From assembly GCF_003206155.1 (NCBI RefSeq), contig NZ_PZJV01000001.1, positions 737,325 to 801,324 of the forward strand: 64,000 nucleotides of DNA, in the 5' to 3' direction. Below, in pieces: positions 43,533-54,697 of the stretch. The translations under genes and the position numbers were made by a program. The notes beneath the pieces were generated by a model, which saw nothing but the letters and a program-made list of their open reading frames with translations, had not been told where the DNA came from and did no database searches. Positions within the stretch are counted from its first letter, which is position 1; each line of letters opens with the position of its first letter. Source of the DNA: Salinicola halophilus (GTDB lineage: Bacteria; Pseudomonadota; Gammaproteobacteria; Pseudomonadales; Halomonadaceae).

Positions 43533-44135
43533 TCAAGGGGCCGGACGGGAGTTCGAAGGCTCGGACGCCGCCTTCTCCTCCCGTTGGTATGAAGATGTTG
43601 GGTCGCCGGGGAGCCCCAGCGGCAGTTGCCGCATCGCCTTCTCCGCCCGGGAAGGATCGAGGTCCCAGCTCTGCAGCTGAACCACCGCCCAGTCTCGCAG
43701 CGATTCGAAGGAGGGCCGCAGCTGTGCGTCCCGCCACGCCTGCATCTGAGAGAGCGGCGTCAGCCCGATGATGACCGTGGCGATGATCAGAATCGCCGCG
43801 CCTCGCGCCAAGCCGAACGCCGCCCCCGCCAGACGGTTGAAAAATCCCAGGCCGACCCACTCGATCGCCGCCGTCAGCACGCGAATGACCACGCCACAGG
43901 CGATGACGACGACCAGGATCACGATCACGAACCCCAGCACCAGCCGAGCGTCCGGATGATCGATGTAGGGTTCGAGCATGTCGCCAACGGGCTGGGCGAA
44001 GACCCGCGCGGCCAGCAGTGCGGCAATCCAGGCGCCAAGCCCCAGTGCCTCTCTCACCAGCCCGCGCATGAAACCTGCCAGCATCGAGATCGTCAACGCC
44101 AGCAGAAAGGCGTAGTCCAGCCACGTCAGGGGCAT
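43533..44135 (-). CDS. cvpA: CvpA-family membrane protein
   Basis: This 200-aa protein has four hydrophobic helices: LDYAFLLALTISMLAGF, a second near residue 25-40, VLGFVIVILVVVIACGVVI and ARGAAILIIATVIIGLTPL. It belongs to the CvpA (colicin V production) family and lies next to purF, as in many gammaproteobacteria. Its molecular role is not established. Its ATG overlaps the dedD stop by one base (TGATG). Confidence 0.92.
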   Translation of the reverse strand: MPLTWLDYAFLLALTISMLAGFMRGLVREALGLGAWIAALLAARVFAQPVGDMLEPYIDHPDARLVLGFVIVILVVVIACGVVIRVLTAAIEWVGLGFFNRLAGAAFGLARGAAILIIATVIIGLTPLSQMQAWRDAQLRPSFESLRDWAVVQLQSWDLDPSRAEKAMRQLPLGLPGDPTSSYQREEKAASEPSNSRPAP

Positions 44136-44851
44136 CAGTTACTCGGGTTGCGGATCAAGAGCCCCTGGATATTGGCTGCCTGCTTGAGTTCGCCACGCGC
44201 CGACTCGCCCGCGTCGGAAGAGTCGTAGGGACCGACGTAGACCGTGGTCAGATTGTTGTCACGCGGCTTCGAGTAGGCCGGGAAGCCCTGCGACTTGAGA
44301 TCTGCGGTCAGCCGCTCGGCGTTGCCGCTCTGGCCGAAGCTGCCGACCTGGACGACCCAGCCGCCGCCGCTCGCCGCCGGCGTGCGTGAAGGGGTCGCGG
44401 CCGGCGCCGGGCTCTCGCTCGAGGTCGTCGCGCTCTGCCCCTGGCTCGGCGCCGACTCCGACTCGGCGATCTCGGCGATCGGATCGGTGCGCGGCTCGGT
44501 CGCCTGAGAACCGGTCGGGGCGCTCTCGGCGGGCGCACCGTCGCCTTCACTCGGCTGGCCGAAGCCGCTACCGCCGCCACTGAGCTGACCGGACGTATCC
44601 GGCTCCGGCACCGCGGTACTCGGCTGGTTCGACTGCCCGGCGCCGCTGTCGGCCACCGATGCCGGCGGCTGGGGAGATTCGATGATGCGCTGGCGAGTCT
44701 CGCCGCCGTCGACCGGCTGCTCGATGACCATCACCGGCTCGGGTTCCTGCTCCCGGGGTGCCGGATCGTCGAACAGCATAGGCAGAAAGATTGCGCCGAG
44801 CGCGACGAGAATGACCGCGCCGATGATACGTTCACGCCATCCGTACTTCAT
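44135..44851 (-). CDS. dedD: DedD-like SPOR-domain protein
   Basis: This 238-aa protein has an N-terminal transmembrane helix (ERIIGAVILVALGAIFLPML), a long Pro/Ser/Glu/Gly linker, and a C-terminal SPOR domain at about residues 160-238 (GWVVQVGSFGQSGNAERL, then TTVYVGPY). SPOR domains bind denuded septal peptidoglycan, and DedD helps cell constriction. The folC-dedD-cvpA-purF order is conserved. The open frame extends upstream, but ATG 44851 starts the membrane helix. Confidence 0.9.
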   Translation of the reverse strand: MKYGWRERIIGAVILVALGAIFLPMLFDDPAPREQEPEPVMVIEQPVDGGETRQRIIESPQPPASVADSGAGQSNQPSTAVPEPDTSGQLSGGGSGFGQPSEGDGAPAESAPTGSQATEPRTDPIAEIAESESAPSQGQSATTSSESPAPAATPSRTPAASGGGWVVQVGSFGQSGNAERLTADLKSQGFPAYSKPRDNNLTTVYVGPYDSSDAGESARGELKQAANIQGLLIRNPSN

Positions 44852-44903
44852 ACAACCTCCTTGATCGAGCCATACCCGGCGGCGGACGCCGCATGCCAGC
44901 TTT

Positions 44904-46229
44904 TCATGATGCATCGCCGAGACCGACGAGCGCCTCGCCGACGGTGTGAAACGAGCCGCAAACCAGAACTTCCTCGCCGTCGGTAAGCCGCGGCAACAGC
45001 CACTGCACGCCAGCCGCGGGCGAATCGCAGACCGCTTCCGGCGTGATGCCCCGCTCGCCAAGACATTCGGCGAGTGCTTCGCCCGACCGCCCGCGCGGCC
45101 CGGTGAGCCCCACGGCGACCCAGGCATCCACGACCGGCATCAAAGCGGTCACGAGCGCATCGGCGTCCTTGTCCGCGAGCACGCCGATCAGTGCGATGCG
45201 ACGTGGCGGGTGCGGCCGCGACGCGAGGCGATCGGCGACGTAGCTCGCCGCGTGGTGATTGTGCGCCACATCGAGACACCACTGACCCCGCCACTGCAGA
45301 CGTCCCGTCAGCGAGACGCTGGCAAACGCGGTCACCGCCGCCGCCGGGTCGAGTGCCACACCGCACAGAGCCAGTGCCTGCAGCGCCGCCGCGGCATTGT
45401 CCAGTGGCAAGCCTGGATCGGGCAAACTATCGAACTCGTAGCGAGAGCCCCCCGTCTCGACAGGATTCGCCCGCTCCTCCATTCCAGATGCGTTAGCGCC
45501 CCACCAGGACCAGCGGCCGTCGTCGCCGAGACGATGATCGAATGACCGACCCAGCCAGTAGCTCGAGCACGCGAGCGCTTCGAGTCGTTCGCCGACGCTC
45601 GCCGGCAGCACACGCGAGCCCAATACCGCCGGCCGCGCCGCCCGCAGGATACCCGCTTTCTCGTGGCCGATGCCGTCGAGGTCGTCACCCAGGAAATCGG
45701 CGTGGTCATGCGCGATGGTGGTAATCACGGCGACATCGGTATCGATCACGTTGACCGCATCGAGACGACCGCCGAGGCCGACCTCGAGAATCGCGATGTC
45801 CGCACGGCGCTGGGCCATGCCCACCATCGCCGCCAGCGTTCCCGCTTCGAAGTAAGTGAGACTCACCGGCTCACCGTCGAGTCGCGCCGCTTCGACTCGC
45901 GCGAAGCCATCGATCAGGGTGGCGTCGTCCGCAGACTCCCCATCGAAGCGCAGCCGTTCGTTGTAGCGAATCAGATGAGGCGAGGTATAAGCCGCCGTCG
46001 ACAGCCCGTGCGTGCGTGCGAGGCGTTCGATCATCGCCACCGTCGAACCCTTGCCATTGGTGCCCGCGACGGTGACCACCCGGCCGCCGAGCGCCGAAGC
46101 CGTCAATCCCAGGCGCTCGGCGACGCGCGCCACCCGCTCGAGCCCCAGTTCGATGGCTACGGGATGCTGGTGCTCCAAACGAGAGAGCCAGTCGTCGAGG
46201 GTCGATGTCTCGCTGTCGTCGTGGATCAT
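44904..46229 (-). CDS. folC: Folylpolyglutamate/dihydrofolate synthase
   Basis: This 441-aa Mur-ligase-family enzyme has the ATP P-loop TVAGTNGKGSTVAMIERL near residue 52-69, followed by YTSPHLIRYNERLRF and AILEVGLGGRLDAVN. The C-terminal domain contains LDVAHNHHAASYVADRL. It adds glutamates to dihydropteroate and folates. It lies between accD and dedD, as in relatives. Confidence 0.95.
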   Translation of the reverse strand: MIHDDSETSTLDDWLSRLEHQHPVAIELGLERVARVAERLGLTASALGGRVVTVAGTNGKGSTVAMIERLARTHGLSTAAYTSPHLIRYNERLRFDGESADDATLIDGFARVEAARLDGEPVSLTYFEAGTLAAMVGMAQRRADIAILEVGLGGRLDAVNVIDTDVAVITTIAHDHADFLGDDLDGIGHEKAGILRAARPAVLGSRVLPASVGERLEALACSSYWLGRSFDHRLGDDGRWSWWGANASGMEERANPVETGGSRYEFDSLPDPGLPLDNAAAALQALALCGVALDPAAAVTAFASVSLTGRLQWRGQWCLDVAHNHHAASYVADRLASRPHPPRRIALIGVLADKDADALVTALMPVVDAWVAVGLTGPRGRSGEALAECLGERGITPEAVCDSPAAGVQWLLPRLTDGEEVLVCGSFHTVGEALVGLGDAS

Positions 46230-46252
46230 TCGGTACGTTCCGCCCCGCCCAT

Positions 46253-47188
<936 letters not shown>

Positions 47189-47205
47189 GTCAAAAACGCT
47201 TCCCT

Positions 47206-47310
47206 GTAGTTACCTAGAACGTGGTTACCTAGAACGTGGTTACCTAGGACGTGGTTATCTAGGACGTGGTTATCTAGGTCGTGGTCATCAAAGACGTGGT
47301 TACGTTACAG
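47206..47310. repeat. 15-bp tandem repeat, seven units, in the accD leader
   Basis: Plus-strand unit gtggttacctagaac with seven copies in register (47206, 47221, 47236, 47251, 47266, 47281 and 47296), decaying toward the distal end. It lies between the accD ATG (minus, 47188) and the trpA stop (47412). No gene is seen in this 223-bp gap. Confidence 0.95.
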
Positions 47311-47411
47311 GCGTGACGCGACGCGGTGAGAGACGCTGCGCATCACGCGTGAAGGCGGCGATGATAGCAAAGCCGCCTTCGGGGATCAGGTCCAGGCTTT
47401 TCGGCTAGCGC

Positions 47412-48236
47412 CTAGGCACTGCGATCCAGCGCCTCGCGCATCTCGCCGAGGATCGCCTTGAGCGCCTCGGGAATGGTCTCGGGCGTCTCGGCGCGCTCGG
47501 CGATGCGCCCCACCAGGGCGCTACCGACGATCACGCCGTCGGCGACCCGGCCCACGGCTGCAGCGCTCTCGCCGTCGCGAATGCCAAAGCCCACGCAAAG
47601 CGGCAGCGTCGTCAGCTCACGAAGCTTGGCGAGCTGTTCGCCGACCGCGTCCGCGTCGAGCGTGGCGGCGCCGGTCACGCCCTTGAGCGAGACATAGTAG
47701 AGATAGCCTTGGCCGTGATGGCAGATCGTGCGCGCCCGCGCCTCCGAGGTCGTCGGCGCCAGCAGAAAGATCGACTGCAGCCCGTGCTCGGCGAAGAGCG
47801 CGGCGTTCTCGTCGATCTCCTCCGGCGGCATGTCGACGGCGAGAAACCCGTCGACGCCGCACTGTTTGGCCTGGCGCGCGAAGTTGTCGTACCCCATGCG
47901 CTCGACGGGGTTGAGATAGCCCATCAGCACCACCGGCGTTTCGGTATCCTGCTGGCGAAATTCGGCGACCATCTCCAGCACGTGCGTGAGACGCGTCCCG
48001 TGGACCAGCGCCCGTTCGCAGGCTTTCTGGATCACCGGACCGTCGGCCATCGGGTCGGAGAACGGTACGCCGAGTTCGATCAGATCCGCACCGGCTTCGA
48101 CGCAGGCGTGCATGAAGCCGACGGTGTGACTCGGCCCCGGGTCCCCGGCGGTGATATAGGGAATCAGTGCCGTGCGCCCCTGGGACTTGAGCGCGGCAAA
48201 ACGCCGATCGATGCGATTGGTGTCACTGCTGTTCAT
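47412..48236 (-). CDS. trpA: Tryptophan synthase alpha subunit
   Basis: This 274-aa TIM barrel cleaves indoleglycerol phosphate. The catalytic Glu is in [18 protein letters not shown] near residue 50, and [14 protein letters not shown] is the phosphate-binding word. The start ATG 48236 is 13 bp after the trpB stop. Confidence 0.97.
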   Translation of the reverse strand: MNSSDTNRIDRRFAALKSQGRTALIPYITAGDPGPSHTVGFMHACVEAGADLIELGVPFSDPMADGPVIQKACERALVHGTRLTHVLEMVAEFRQQDTETPVVLMGYLNPVERMGYDNFARQAKQCGVDGFLAVDMPPEEIDENAALFAEHGLQSIFLLAPTTSEARARTICHHGQGYLYYVSLKGVTGAATLDADAVGEQLAKLRELTTLPLCVGFGIRDGESAAAVGRVADGVIVGSALVGRIAERAETPETIPEALKAILGEMREALDRSA

Positions 48237-48249
48237 GTCGGCCTCTGAT

Positions 48250-49464
48250 TCAAAATTCGATGCCGTCGATCTTGGCGACGGTGTGGATATCCTTGTCGCC
48301 ACGACCGGAGAGATTGACGATGATGTGCTGGTCGGGGCGCATCTCGGCGGCCATCTTCTTGGCATGGGCCAGCGCGTGGGCGGTCTCGAGCGCGGGCATG
48401 ATCCCCTCGACGCAGGTCAGCTCCCGAAACGCCGCCAGCACGTCATGATCGTCGGCCGCCACGTAGTCGACGCGCCCGACGTCTTTCCACAGGGCGTGCT
48501 CCGGCCCCACGCCGGGATAGTCGAGGCCTGCGGAGACGGAGTGCGTATCGGCGATCTGACCGCCCTCGTCGGACATCAGGTAGGTGCGGTTGCCGTGCAG
48601 CACGCCGCGGGGGGCGTTGGCGGTCAGCGGAGCGGCGTGACGGCCGCTCGCGACTCCCTCGCCGCCGGCTTCGACGCCGACCATGCGAACGTCGTCGTCC
48701 TGCACGAACGGGTAGAACAGGCCCATGGCGTTGGAGCCGCCGCCGACGCAGGCGACCAGCGCATCCGGCAACCGCCCGATCTGCTCCAGCGACTGGCGAC
48801 GCGCTTCACGGCCGACCACCGCGCTGAAATCGCGCACGATCATCGGATAGGGATGCGGGCCCGCCACGGTGCCGATGATGTAAAAGGTGTTGTCGACGTT
48901 GGTGACCCAGTCGCGCAGCGCTTCGTTCATCGCATCCTTGAGCGTGCGCGAGCCGGATTCCACCGGCACCACTTTCGCCCCCAGCAGACGCATGCGGTAG
49001 ACGTTGAGCTTTTGACGCTCGACGTCCTCCGCGCCCATGTAGACCTCGCACTCGAGCCCCAGGCGGGCGGCGACGGTAGCGGTGGCCACGCCGTGCTGAC
49101 CGGCCCCGGTCTCGGCGATGACGCGCGGCTTGCCGGCCTTCTTCGCCAGCAGCGCCTGACCGATGGTGTTGTTCACCTTGTGGGCGCCGGTGTGATTGAG
49201 ATCTTCGCGCTTGAGCCAGATCTGCGCCCCACCGATCTCACGCGACCAGCGCTCGGCGTGATAGAGCGGCGACGGCCGCCCCACGTAGTGGGTCAGGTCG
49301 CGGTCGAACTCCGCCTGAAAGGCGGGATCGTTCTTGAGCTCGGCGTAGATTGACTCGAGTTCCTCGAGGGCGAAGCTCAGCGTCTCGGAGACGAAACGGC
49401 CACCGTAGGGGCCGAAATGGCCGCGAGCGTCCGGCAGTTGCGTCAGATCGAAGAATCGGCTCAC
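48250..49464 (-). CDS. trpB: Tryptophan synthase beta subunit
   Basis: This 404-aa PLP enzyme has its PLP lysine at Lys96 ([15 protein letters not shown]). The glycine-rich PLP phosphate loop is [15 protein letters not shown]. It condenses indole and serine. It sits 10 bp after trpF. Confidence 0.97.
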   Translation of the reverse strand: MSRFFDLTQLPDARGHFGPYGGRFVSETLSFALEELESIYAELKNDPAFQAEFDRDLTHYVGRPSPLYHAERWSREIGGAQIWLKREDLNHTGAHKVNNTIGQALLAKKAGKPRVIAETGAGQHGVATATVAARLGLECEVYMGAEDVERQKLNVYRMRLLGAKVVPVESGSRTLKDAMNEALRDWVTNVDNTFYIIGTVAGPHPYPMIVRDFSAVVGREARRQSLEQIGRLPDALVACVGGGSNAMGLFYPFVQDDDVRMVGVEAGGEGVASGRHAAPLTANAPRGVLHGNRTYLMSDEGGQIADTHSVSAGLDYPGVGPEHALWKDVGRVDYVAADDHDVLAAFRELTCVEGIMPALETAHALAHAKKMAAEMRPDQHIIVNLSGRGDKDIHTVAKIDGIEF

Positions 49465-49474
49465 GTGGGGACCC

Positions 49475-50134
49475 TCATGATATCGGTAAGTGGTGCGGCG
49501 AGCGCTCGGCGTTGGCGATGCGAACCTGCTCGCAGAAAGCGCGAACGGCGGCGGGATCCTTGATGCCGCGACGGTTGCCGGGCGCCTCGACGCCGCCGGA
49601 GACGTCTACCGCGTAGGGTCGCACCTGCGCGACGGCCTCGGCGACATTGGCCGGCGTCAGACCTCCCGCCAGAATAACAGGTTTTGCCAGATCGCCGGGA
49701 ATGCGCGCCCAGTCGAAGGTCTCGCCGGTGCCCCCCGGCACCCCCGGCCGATAGGCATCGAGCAGCAGCGCCCCGGCATCGGCATAGCGCTCGGCGGCGC
49801 GGCGGAGATCGATGCCCTCGCGCATGCGCAGCGCCTTGATCCAGGGCCGGGCGAAGCTAGCGCAGAACTCGGGCGACTCGTCGCCGTGGAACTGCAGCAG
49901 ATCGAGATGCGCAAGAGCCGCTTCGACCTCCGTCGCGCTCGGGTCGACGAACAACCCCACGCGGGTGACGAAGGGCGTGGCGGCAACGGCGAGCTCGGCC
50001 AGCGTCGCCGACGTAATCGCCCGCGAGCTACCGGCCCAGAGCACGAAGCCGAGGGCGTCCGCGCCGGCGTCTACCGCCGCGGCGACGTCACTCTCTCGCG
50101 TCATGCCGCAGATCTTGATGCGCGCGCGGCTCAA
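49475..50134 (-). CDS. trpF: Phosphoribosylanthranilate isomerase, TTG start
   Basis: This 219-aa enzyme has [12 protein letters not shown] at the N-terminus (the KICG motif with catalytic Cys), [13 protein letters not shown] in the middle and [20 protein letters not shown] near the end. The likely start is TTG 50134 ([10 protein letters not shown]) with GAGGAG about 7 bp upstream. It overlaps the truA stop as TTGA, implying translational coupling. The only upstream ATG, at 50248, lies deep in truA and gives a non-conserved extension. Confidence 0.94.
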   Translation of the reverse strand: MSRARIKICGMTRESDVAAAVDAGADALGFVLWAGSSRAITSATLAELAVAATPFVTRVGLFVDPSATEVEAALAHLDLLQFHGDESPEFCASFARPWIKALRMREGIDLRRAAERYADAGALLLDAYRPGVPGGTGETFDWARIPGDLAKPVILAGGLTPANVAEAVAQVRPYAVDVSGGVEAPGNRRGIKDPAAVRAFCEQVRIANAERSPHHLPIS

Positions 50135-51099
50135 ATCGAGGCCTCCTCGAGCGGAACATGGGGATTGTGGTCGACCACGTTGCCATCGGCATCGATCCAG
50201 CGCGGCCACACTCGACGCCGTCGCATCAGCGGCGTATCCGGGATGCAATCCCGATCGCCGGTCCAGTCGCCCAGAAAACCCAGTAGCTGCGGCCCGAGCG
50301 GCTCCTCCGGCAGCGCGAAACGCTCATCGAAACGCACGTCGACGAAATGCAGTCCGCAGGCGGGCGCCGTGACGTTGCCAAGCCGGCGATCCCGCTGCGC
50401 CAGCAATGTCGCCGGGTAGGCTTCGTTCTCTCTGCCCTGCCCGACCGCGATCAGGACACCGGCAATGTTGCGGATCATGTGGTGCAGGAAGGCATTGGCC
50501 TGAACGTCGATCACCACCAGCGCCCCGACGCGTCGCACTTCGATGAAGTGGAGGTGACGGATCGGTGTGTTCGACTGACAGCCGGCGGCGCGGTAGCTCG
50601 AGAAATCGTGCTCGCCGATCAGTACCTGAGCGGCACGATGCATGCGCTCGGCGTCCAGCGGATCACGACACCAGGTCGCCTGATGGCGCTCGAGCACGGG
50701 CCGGGTCGGCTGATTGAGGATGACGTAGCGATAGCGCCGCGCGAGCGCGGAGAAACGCGAGTGAAAATCGTCGGGCACGGGCTTGAGCCAGCGGATGGCG
50801 ATATCGCGCGGGAGTTTGGCATTGGTGCCGAGAACCCACGCTTTCTGCGTGCGCTCGACCGGGGCATCGAAGTGAACGATCTGGCGGGTCGCATGAACGC
50901 CGCTGTCGGTACGCCCACTGCAGAGCACCTTTACCGGCGCAGCGGCAATGGTCGTCAGCGCCTTCTCCAGCGCGCCCTGTACGGAGTCGGCATGACTCAG
51001 GCGCTGCCAGCCACAGTAGCGAGTACCGTCGTACTCGATTCCCATGGCCAGCCGACCGCTGAGAGGCCGGTTGTCGTCCTGCCGAGTGAAAAACGCCAT
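50131..51099 (-). CDS. truA: tRNA pseudouridine(38-40) synthase
   Basis: This 322-aa enzyme modifies the tRNA anticodon arm. The catalytic Asp65 lies in [16 protein letters not shown]. The start region is [14 protein letters not shown], with an internal ATG at residue 19 as an alternative start, and [17 protein letters not shown] is near the end. It is coupled to trpF and 41 bp downstream of fimV. Confidence 0.96.
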   Translation of the reverse strand: MAFFTRQDDNRPLSGRLAMGIEYDGTRYCGWQRLSHADSVQGALEKALTTIAAAPVKVLCSGRTDSGVHATRQIVHFDAPVERTQKAWVLGTNAKLPRDIAIRWLKPVPDDFHSRFSALARRYRYVILNQPTRPVLERHQATWCRDPLDAERMHRAAQVLIGEHDFSSYRAAGCQSNTPIRHLHFIEVRRVGALVVIDVQANAFLHHMIRNIAGVLIAVGQGRENEAYPATLLAQRDRRLGNVTAPACGLHFVDVRFDERFALPEEPLGPQLLGFLGDWTGDRDCIPDTPLMRRRRVWPRWIDADGNVVDHNPHVPLEEASI

Positions 51100-51140
51100 C
51101 GGAACCTGCGTCGAGTCGAGACTTGCGTCGGGAGAGTGAG

Positions 51141-53555
51141 TTAGGACCGATCATTATCCCGATGCGACGGCTCGAATTCCACCTCCTCGACCTCCCAACC
51201 GACGGGGATCGTATCGCGCCGGCCGCTGGTCGATGCCCCAGCGCTCCGAGCGGTCGAATCAAACGACCCATCACCGGCGGCGGATGCCCCACGCACATCG
51301 GCATCACGCTCATCGGCCTCACGCTCCTCGGACAGGCGCTCGTCGACCCTGCGCAGCTCCTCCTCACGATGCGCGAGCGTTCCGACATCGCTACCCGCCG
51401 AGACCTCGCCGGGCGTGCCAGCGGCAAGAACGCTGCCCGATAGCGGCGGGAAGGTCACGACCGGCATGGCGTTCTCGTTGTCCGCGGCCGCCTCTACCCG
51501 ACTCGAGGCGGCGTCGAGTTCGAGCGTGGGCGGCACGTAGTCGATGGTCGCCGAGGCGGGCGAATTCGCCATCCCGTCTGACGCCCCTTGCCAGGCGGCG
51601 AAAGGCTCGCGCGCGGCGGTGTCGCTTGTTTCGGCCCTTACGGCGGCGTCGAGCCGCGAACCCTTCGATGCGCTCGCCGCGTCGTCGTCGGTTGCCAAAG
51701 GCGGCGCGACTTCGCCCCGCTCAATGCGCACATCCGACTCGCCCCGTTCATCCGACTCTGTCCGCTCTTCCAGCTCGGATCGCCACTCTTGCCTGACTCG
51801 CTCTTCTCTCTCGAGCTGTTCTTCTCGATCGACCCGTTCGACCCGCTCAAGGTCCTCGCCCTTATCGTTTGGCACCGAGTCATCCTCGACCGCGAGTCCG
51901 CTCGCTGGCGATTCCTGGGAATCGCCGTCAGGTTCGGCCTCGTCGCCGGTCGCCTCCGCCCAGCTCTCGTCGACGTAACGTGCCCGATAGTGATCGACTA
52001 GCGACTGCGCCTCCTGGCGTCGTTGGCGCGGGGTGTCGTCGGGCATCTCCCGAAACGCCTGCTCCATCGCCTCCATGTCTCGGAGCTCGCCGAGCGCGCG
52101 AATCAGCCCGAGTCGCTGCTTGGGCGCCTCTCCCTTGGCGAGGCGCTGCTCGAGCCACTCTCGCGCTTCGGCGTGCCGGCCGTAGGCGATCAGGATATCC
52201 GCCTGGCTGATCGAGGCGCCCTCGGCATCGGCCGTCGGTTTCTTCGGGGATCGCGGCGGTGTGTCGGCAATCGTCTCGTCCGAACCCGCGCGGCGACGGC
52301 GTTGACGCCAGCCCACCAGTAGCAGCGGCGCCAGCAGCGCCGCGCCCAGCCAGGGCGCCTGCTCGCTCAGAAACGCCATCAGCGTCACCTCGCCCGCCGC
52401 CCCCTCACTGGCGACCGCCGGCGGCGCTATCGCGGGGGTCGCCGCCGGTGGTGCCTCGTCGGTCGATTCTGCCGCCGCGTCTCGGGGCGCCGCCGAGGCT
52501 ATTTCGCCATCATCCGACGCAACGTCACGCGCTCTCTCGCTCGTCGCAACGGCGCGCGCGGCGTCGATCGCCGCTGGCTCGGGGCTCGGCGTCTCGTCCG
52601 GCACGACATCGGACGGAGCCCGCGCCAACAGACGGTCGCGCTCTTGGGTAAGCGCATCGATGGTCTCGCGCTGTCGCTCCGACGTGTCGACGAGCGCCGC
52701 CAGGCGCTGGCGCAGTGCGACGACCTCCGACGGTGGCGACTCCCTCGGCGCGTCACGATCGACGCCGGGTGCGTTCGCCGGTGCCAGCGTCACGAGCGCC
52801 TCCGTCATGTCGATCGCTAGGATTTCGGCTCTTGCCGGCACCTCAAGGGTGACACCGGCGCGGAGCCGGTTGGCGTCACCGTCGACGAAGGCATCGGGGT
52901 TGGTCCGGTAGAGCGCGAGCATCGCCGAGCGCCGCGCCACGCCATGACTGGCAAGCCCATCGGCGAGACTCGAGAGTGTACTGCCAGGTCGAACGCGCAG
53001 CGTTGCGGGCCAGGCATCGCCTCGCCCGTCGGACGCTGTCGTTCGGCGCTGGCCCGTTTCGATCGAGTCGACGGCTCCGGAGCGCCCCGCCATCGCCGGC
53101 GCGCTGACGTAGCCGCCCGGATCGACGGCATCGCTGCCTCCCAACAGCGATGGCGCGCCGACGTAATCGGCAGGATCGAAGAGCAGCGACACCTGGCGCT
53201 GCCATTCACCGCCGGGCCAGGTGACGATCAGCAGTAGATCGACGAAGGGCTCGCGGACGCGTCTGTGGCTCTCGAGCACGATCGACAGTCGACTCCCGGT
53301 CGTCTCGATCCGCGCATCGAGCGTGTCACCAAGCGCCGAGGGAACGAGGCCGACGCGGCGGTAGGCGTCGGCATCGGCGACGCGAACCGTGACATCCCTC
53401 GCGTCCAGTCCGCGACTGTCCGTTAGAGGGAGTACGACGTGGAGCGGCCGGTTGAGCGCCGAGGTCTCGCTCGGGGCGTCGAGCCCAAGCGCCTGCGCCG
53501 GCAGCGAGAACGCAAGCCAGAGCACGCCAGCAGATAGGGGGAGCCAGTGACGCAT
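51141..53555 (-). CDS. fimV: FimV-like LysM/TPR inner-membrane protein
   Basis: This 804-aa protein has a signal peptide, a FimV N-terminal domain (about residues 22-160: LNRPLHVVLPLTD...VRVADADAYRRVGL), and a LysM-like peptidoglycan-binding domain (about 185-245). A coiled-coil stretch follows (VALRQRLAALVDTSERQRETIDAL), a transmembrane helix is near 395-415 (LGAALLAPLLLVGW), and the cytoplasmic part is acidic with one TPR-like element (ISQADILIAYGRHAEAREWL). FimV organises pole-localised machinery in relatives. The terminal TPR motif of Pseudomonas FimV is not visible. Position beside truA is conserved; the asd side is interrupted by the phytate island. Confidence 0.88.
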   Translation of the reverse strand: MRHWLPLSAGVLWLAFSLPAQALGLDAPSETSALNRPLHVVLPLTDSRGLDARDVTVRVADADAYRRVGLVPSALGDTLDARIETTGSRLSIVLESHRRVREPFVDLLLIVTWPGGEWQRQVSLLFDPADYVGAPSLLGGSDAVDPGGYVSAPAMAGRSGAVDSIETGQRRTTASDGRGDAWPATLRVRPGSTLSSLADGLASHGVARRSAMLALYRTNPDAFVDGDANRLRAGVTLEVPARAEILAIDMTEALVTLAPANAPGVDRDAPRESPPSEVVALRQRLAALVDTSERQRETIDALTQERDRLLARAPSDVVPDETPSPEPAAIDAARAVATSERARDVASDDGEIASAAPRDAAAESTDEAPPAATPAIAPPAVASEGAAGEVTLMAFLSEQAPWLGAALLAPLLLVGWRQRRRRAGSDETIADTPPRSPKKPTADAEGASISQADILIAYGRHAEAREWLEQRLAKGEAPKQRLGLIRALGELRDMEAMEQAFREMPDDTPRQRRQEAQSLVDHYRARYVDESWAEATGDEAEPDGDSQESPASGLAVEDDSVPNDKGEDLERVERVDREEQLEREERVRQEWRSELEERTESDERGESDVRIERGEVAPPLATDDDAASASKGSRLDAAVRAETSDTAAREPFAAWQGASDGMANSPASATIDYVPPTLELDAASSRVEAAADNENAMPVVTFPPLSGSVLAAGTPGEVSAGSDVGTLAHREEELRRVDERLSEEREADERDADVRGASAAGDGSFDSTARSAGASTSGRRDTIPVGWEVEEVEFEPSHRDNDRS

Positions 53556-53644
53556 GGAGTGCCTCGCCTACGCGTTGGTATGAGTCTGTGATCACTCATC
53601 GGCAAAGGCTGATTGAACTTGAATGGCTAAACGTGGCCTCGACG

Positions 53645-54697
53645 CTAGCCAAGGTCTTGCTTGAGTACATGTGGCGAGACGCCAGTCCAGCGTTTGAAGG
53701 AGCGCCGAAAATTGGTGGCGTCGTTGAACCGTAAATAAGCCGCGACCTGCTCGTTGGCGTAGCCGCGTTCACGATAGAGGTGAAGCGCGATGCGCTTTCG
53801 TGAGAGGTCCAACTGCTGCTGAAAATGCGTACCGTGTTTCTTGAGCTTGCGCTTGAAGGTGGTAGGGCTGCAGCCAAAGGCTTCGGCTACGCCGTGGAGA
53901 TTCAGCGGCTCGCGGATGTGCTTTTCGAAATGTATCTGCAAGGCCCCTAATAGACCGTCTCGCGCACCCAGCTCGATCACCTGCCGTTCACTTTGTTGAC
54001 GCGCCACACTGGCGGCGATCGAAGTCCCCCCCGGCCACGCCTGATGAAGAAATTCGATCGGAATCGAGAGCCGATCCACCTGGCAGTCGAAGTGGACGTT
54101 CTCATCGAGATGAACCCAGTACTGCTCCACGGCGGCGGGCTGCGAGTGAGCAAATTCGAATCGCCAGGGTAAATGGCTGCTCGCCAGCCAGCGACACGCC
54201 GAGGTCACGGAAACCATCCCGGCCTCCAGCAGAAATCGCCACTGATCGCCACACCCATAGGCGTCGACCCAGTAAAGCGATGCCGTGTGCTTCTCGACGA
54301 TCAGACGTGGCGCGACCAAGGGCGTTAGTAGGTTGCGAAGCTCCGAGAAGAGCGTCAGCGCCTCTTCCAGATTGCCTACCTGGCATAGCGCGTGACTCGC
54401 AGCCCCGTAATGCCCCGGCAATAGTCGCTGGCCATAGAGGAAACTCAAGTCATCGGCTTTCAACAACTGCCGCGCATTGCCGATCAGACCGAGGAACTGA
54501 CGGGGGCTGACACAGACCTCACCCGTGAGAAGGTCCTCATGGAACAGACCCGTGCCACGCAGCAGCTTGTGACTGTCGATCCCGCACCCCAGCAGCATGT
54601 CGATGAGTATCACGGGCTGATAATGCGCCGGGATGAAACGCTCGTCGTTCTCTCGCCAGGACGGCAAGGCGTGATCGCCAGCCGCGGGACTAGGCAC
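53645..54697 (-). CDS. AraC-family transcriptional regulator
   Basis: This 350-aa regulator has an N-terminal ligand-binding domain of the arabinose-binding-like (PF12625) type (residues 20-200: HYQPVILIDMLLGCGID...) and two C-terminal AraC helix-turn-helices (about 250-345: LNLHGVAEAFGCSPTTFKRKL, then VAAYLRFNDATNFRRSFKRW). The start is unclear: GTG 54697 overlaps the GGDEF-gene stop by 8 bp and gives a family-like length; ATG 54766 would add 23 residues. It is the second gene of a two-gene operon with the GGDEF protein, at the head of the phytate island. It may regulate the island; the effector is unknown. Confidence 0.85.
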   Translation of the reverse strand: MPSPAAGDHALPSWRENDERFIPAHYQPVILIDMLLGCGIDSHKLLRGTGLFHEDLLTGEVCVSPRQFLGLIGNARQLLKADDLSFLYGQRLLPGHYGAASHALCQVGNLEEALTLFSELRNLLTPLVAPRLIVEKHTASLYWVDAYGCGDQWRFLLEAGMVSVTSACRWLASSHLPWRFEFAHSQPAAVEQYWVHLDENVHFDCQVDRLSIPIEFLHQAWPGGTSIAASVARQQSERQVIELGARDGLLGALQIHFEKHIREPLNLHGVAEAFGCSPTTFKRKLKKHGTHFQQQLDLSRKRIALHLYRERGYANEQVAAYLRFNDATNFRRSFKRWTGVSPHVLKQDLG

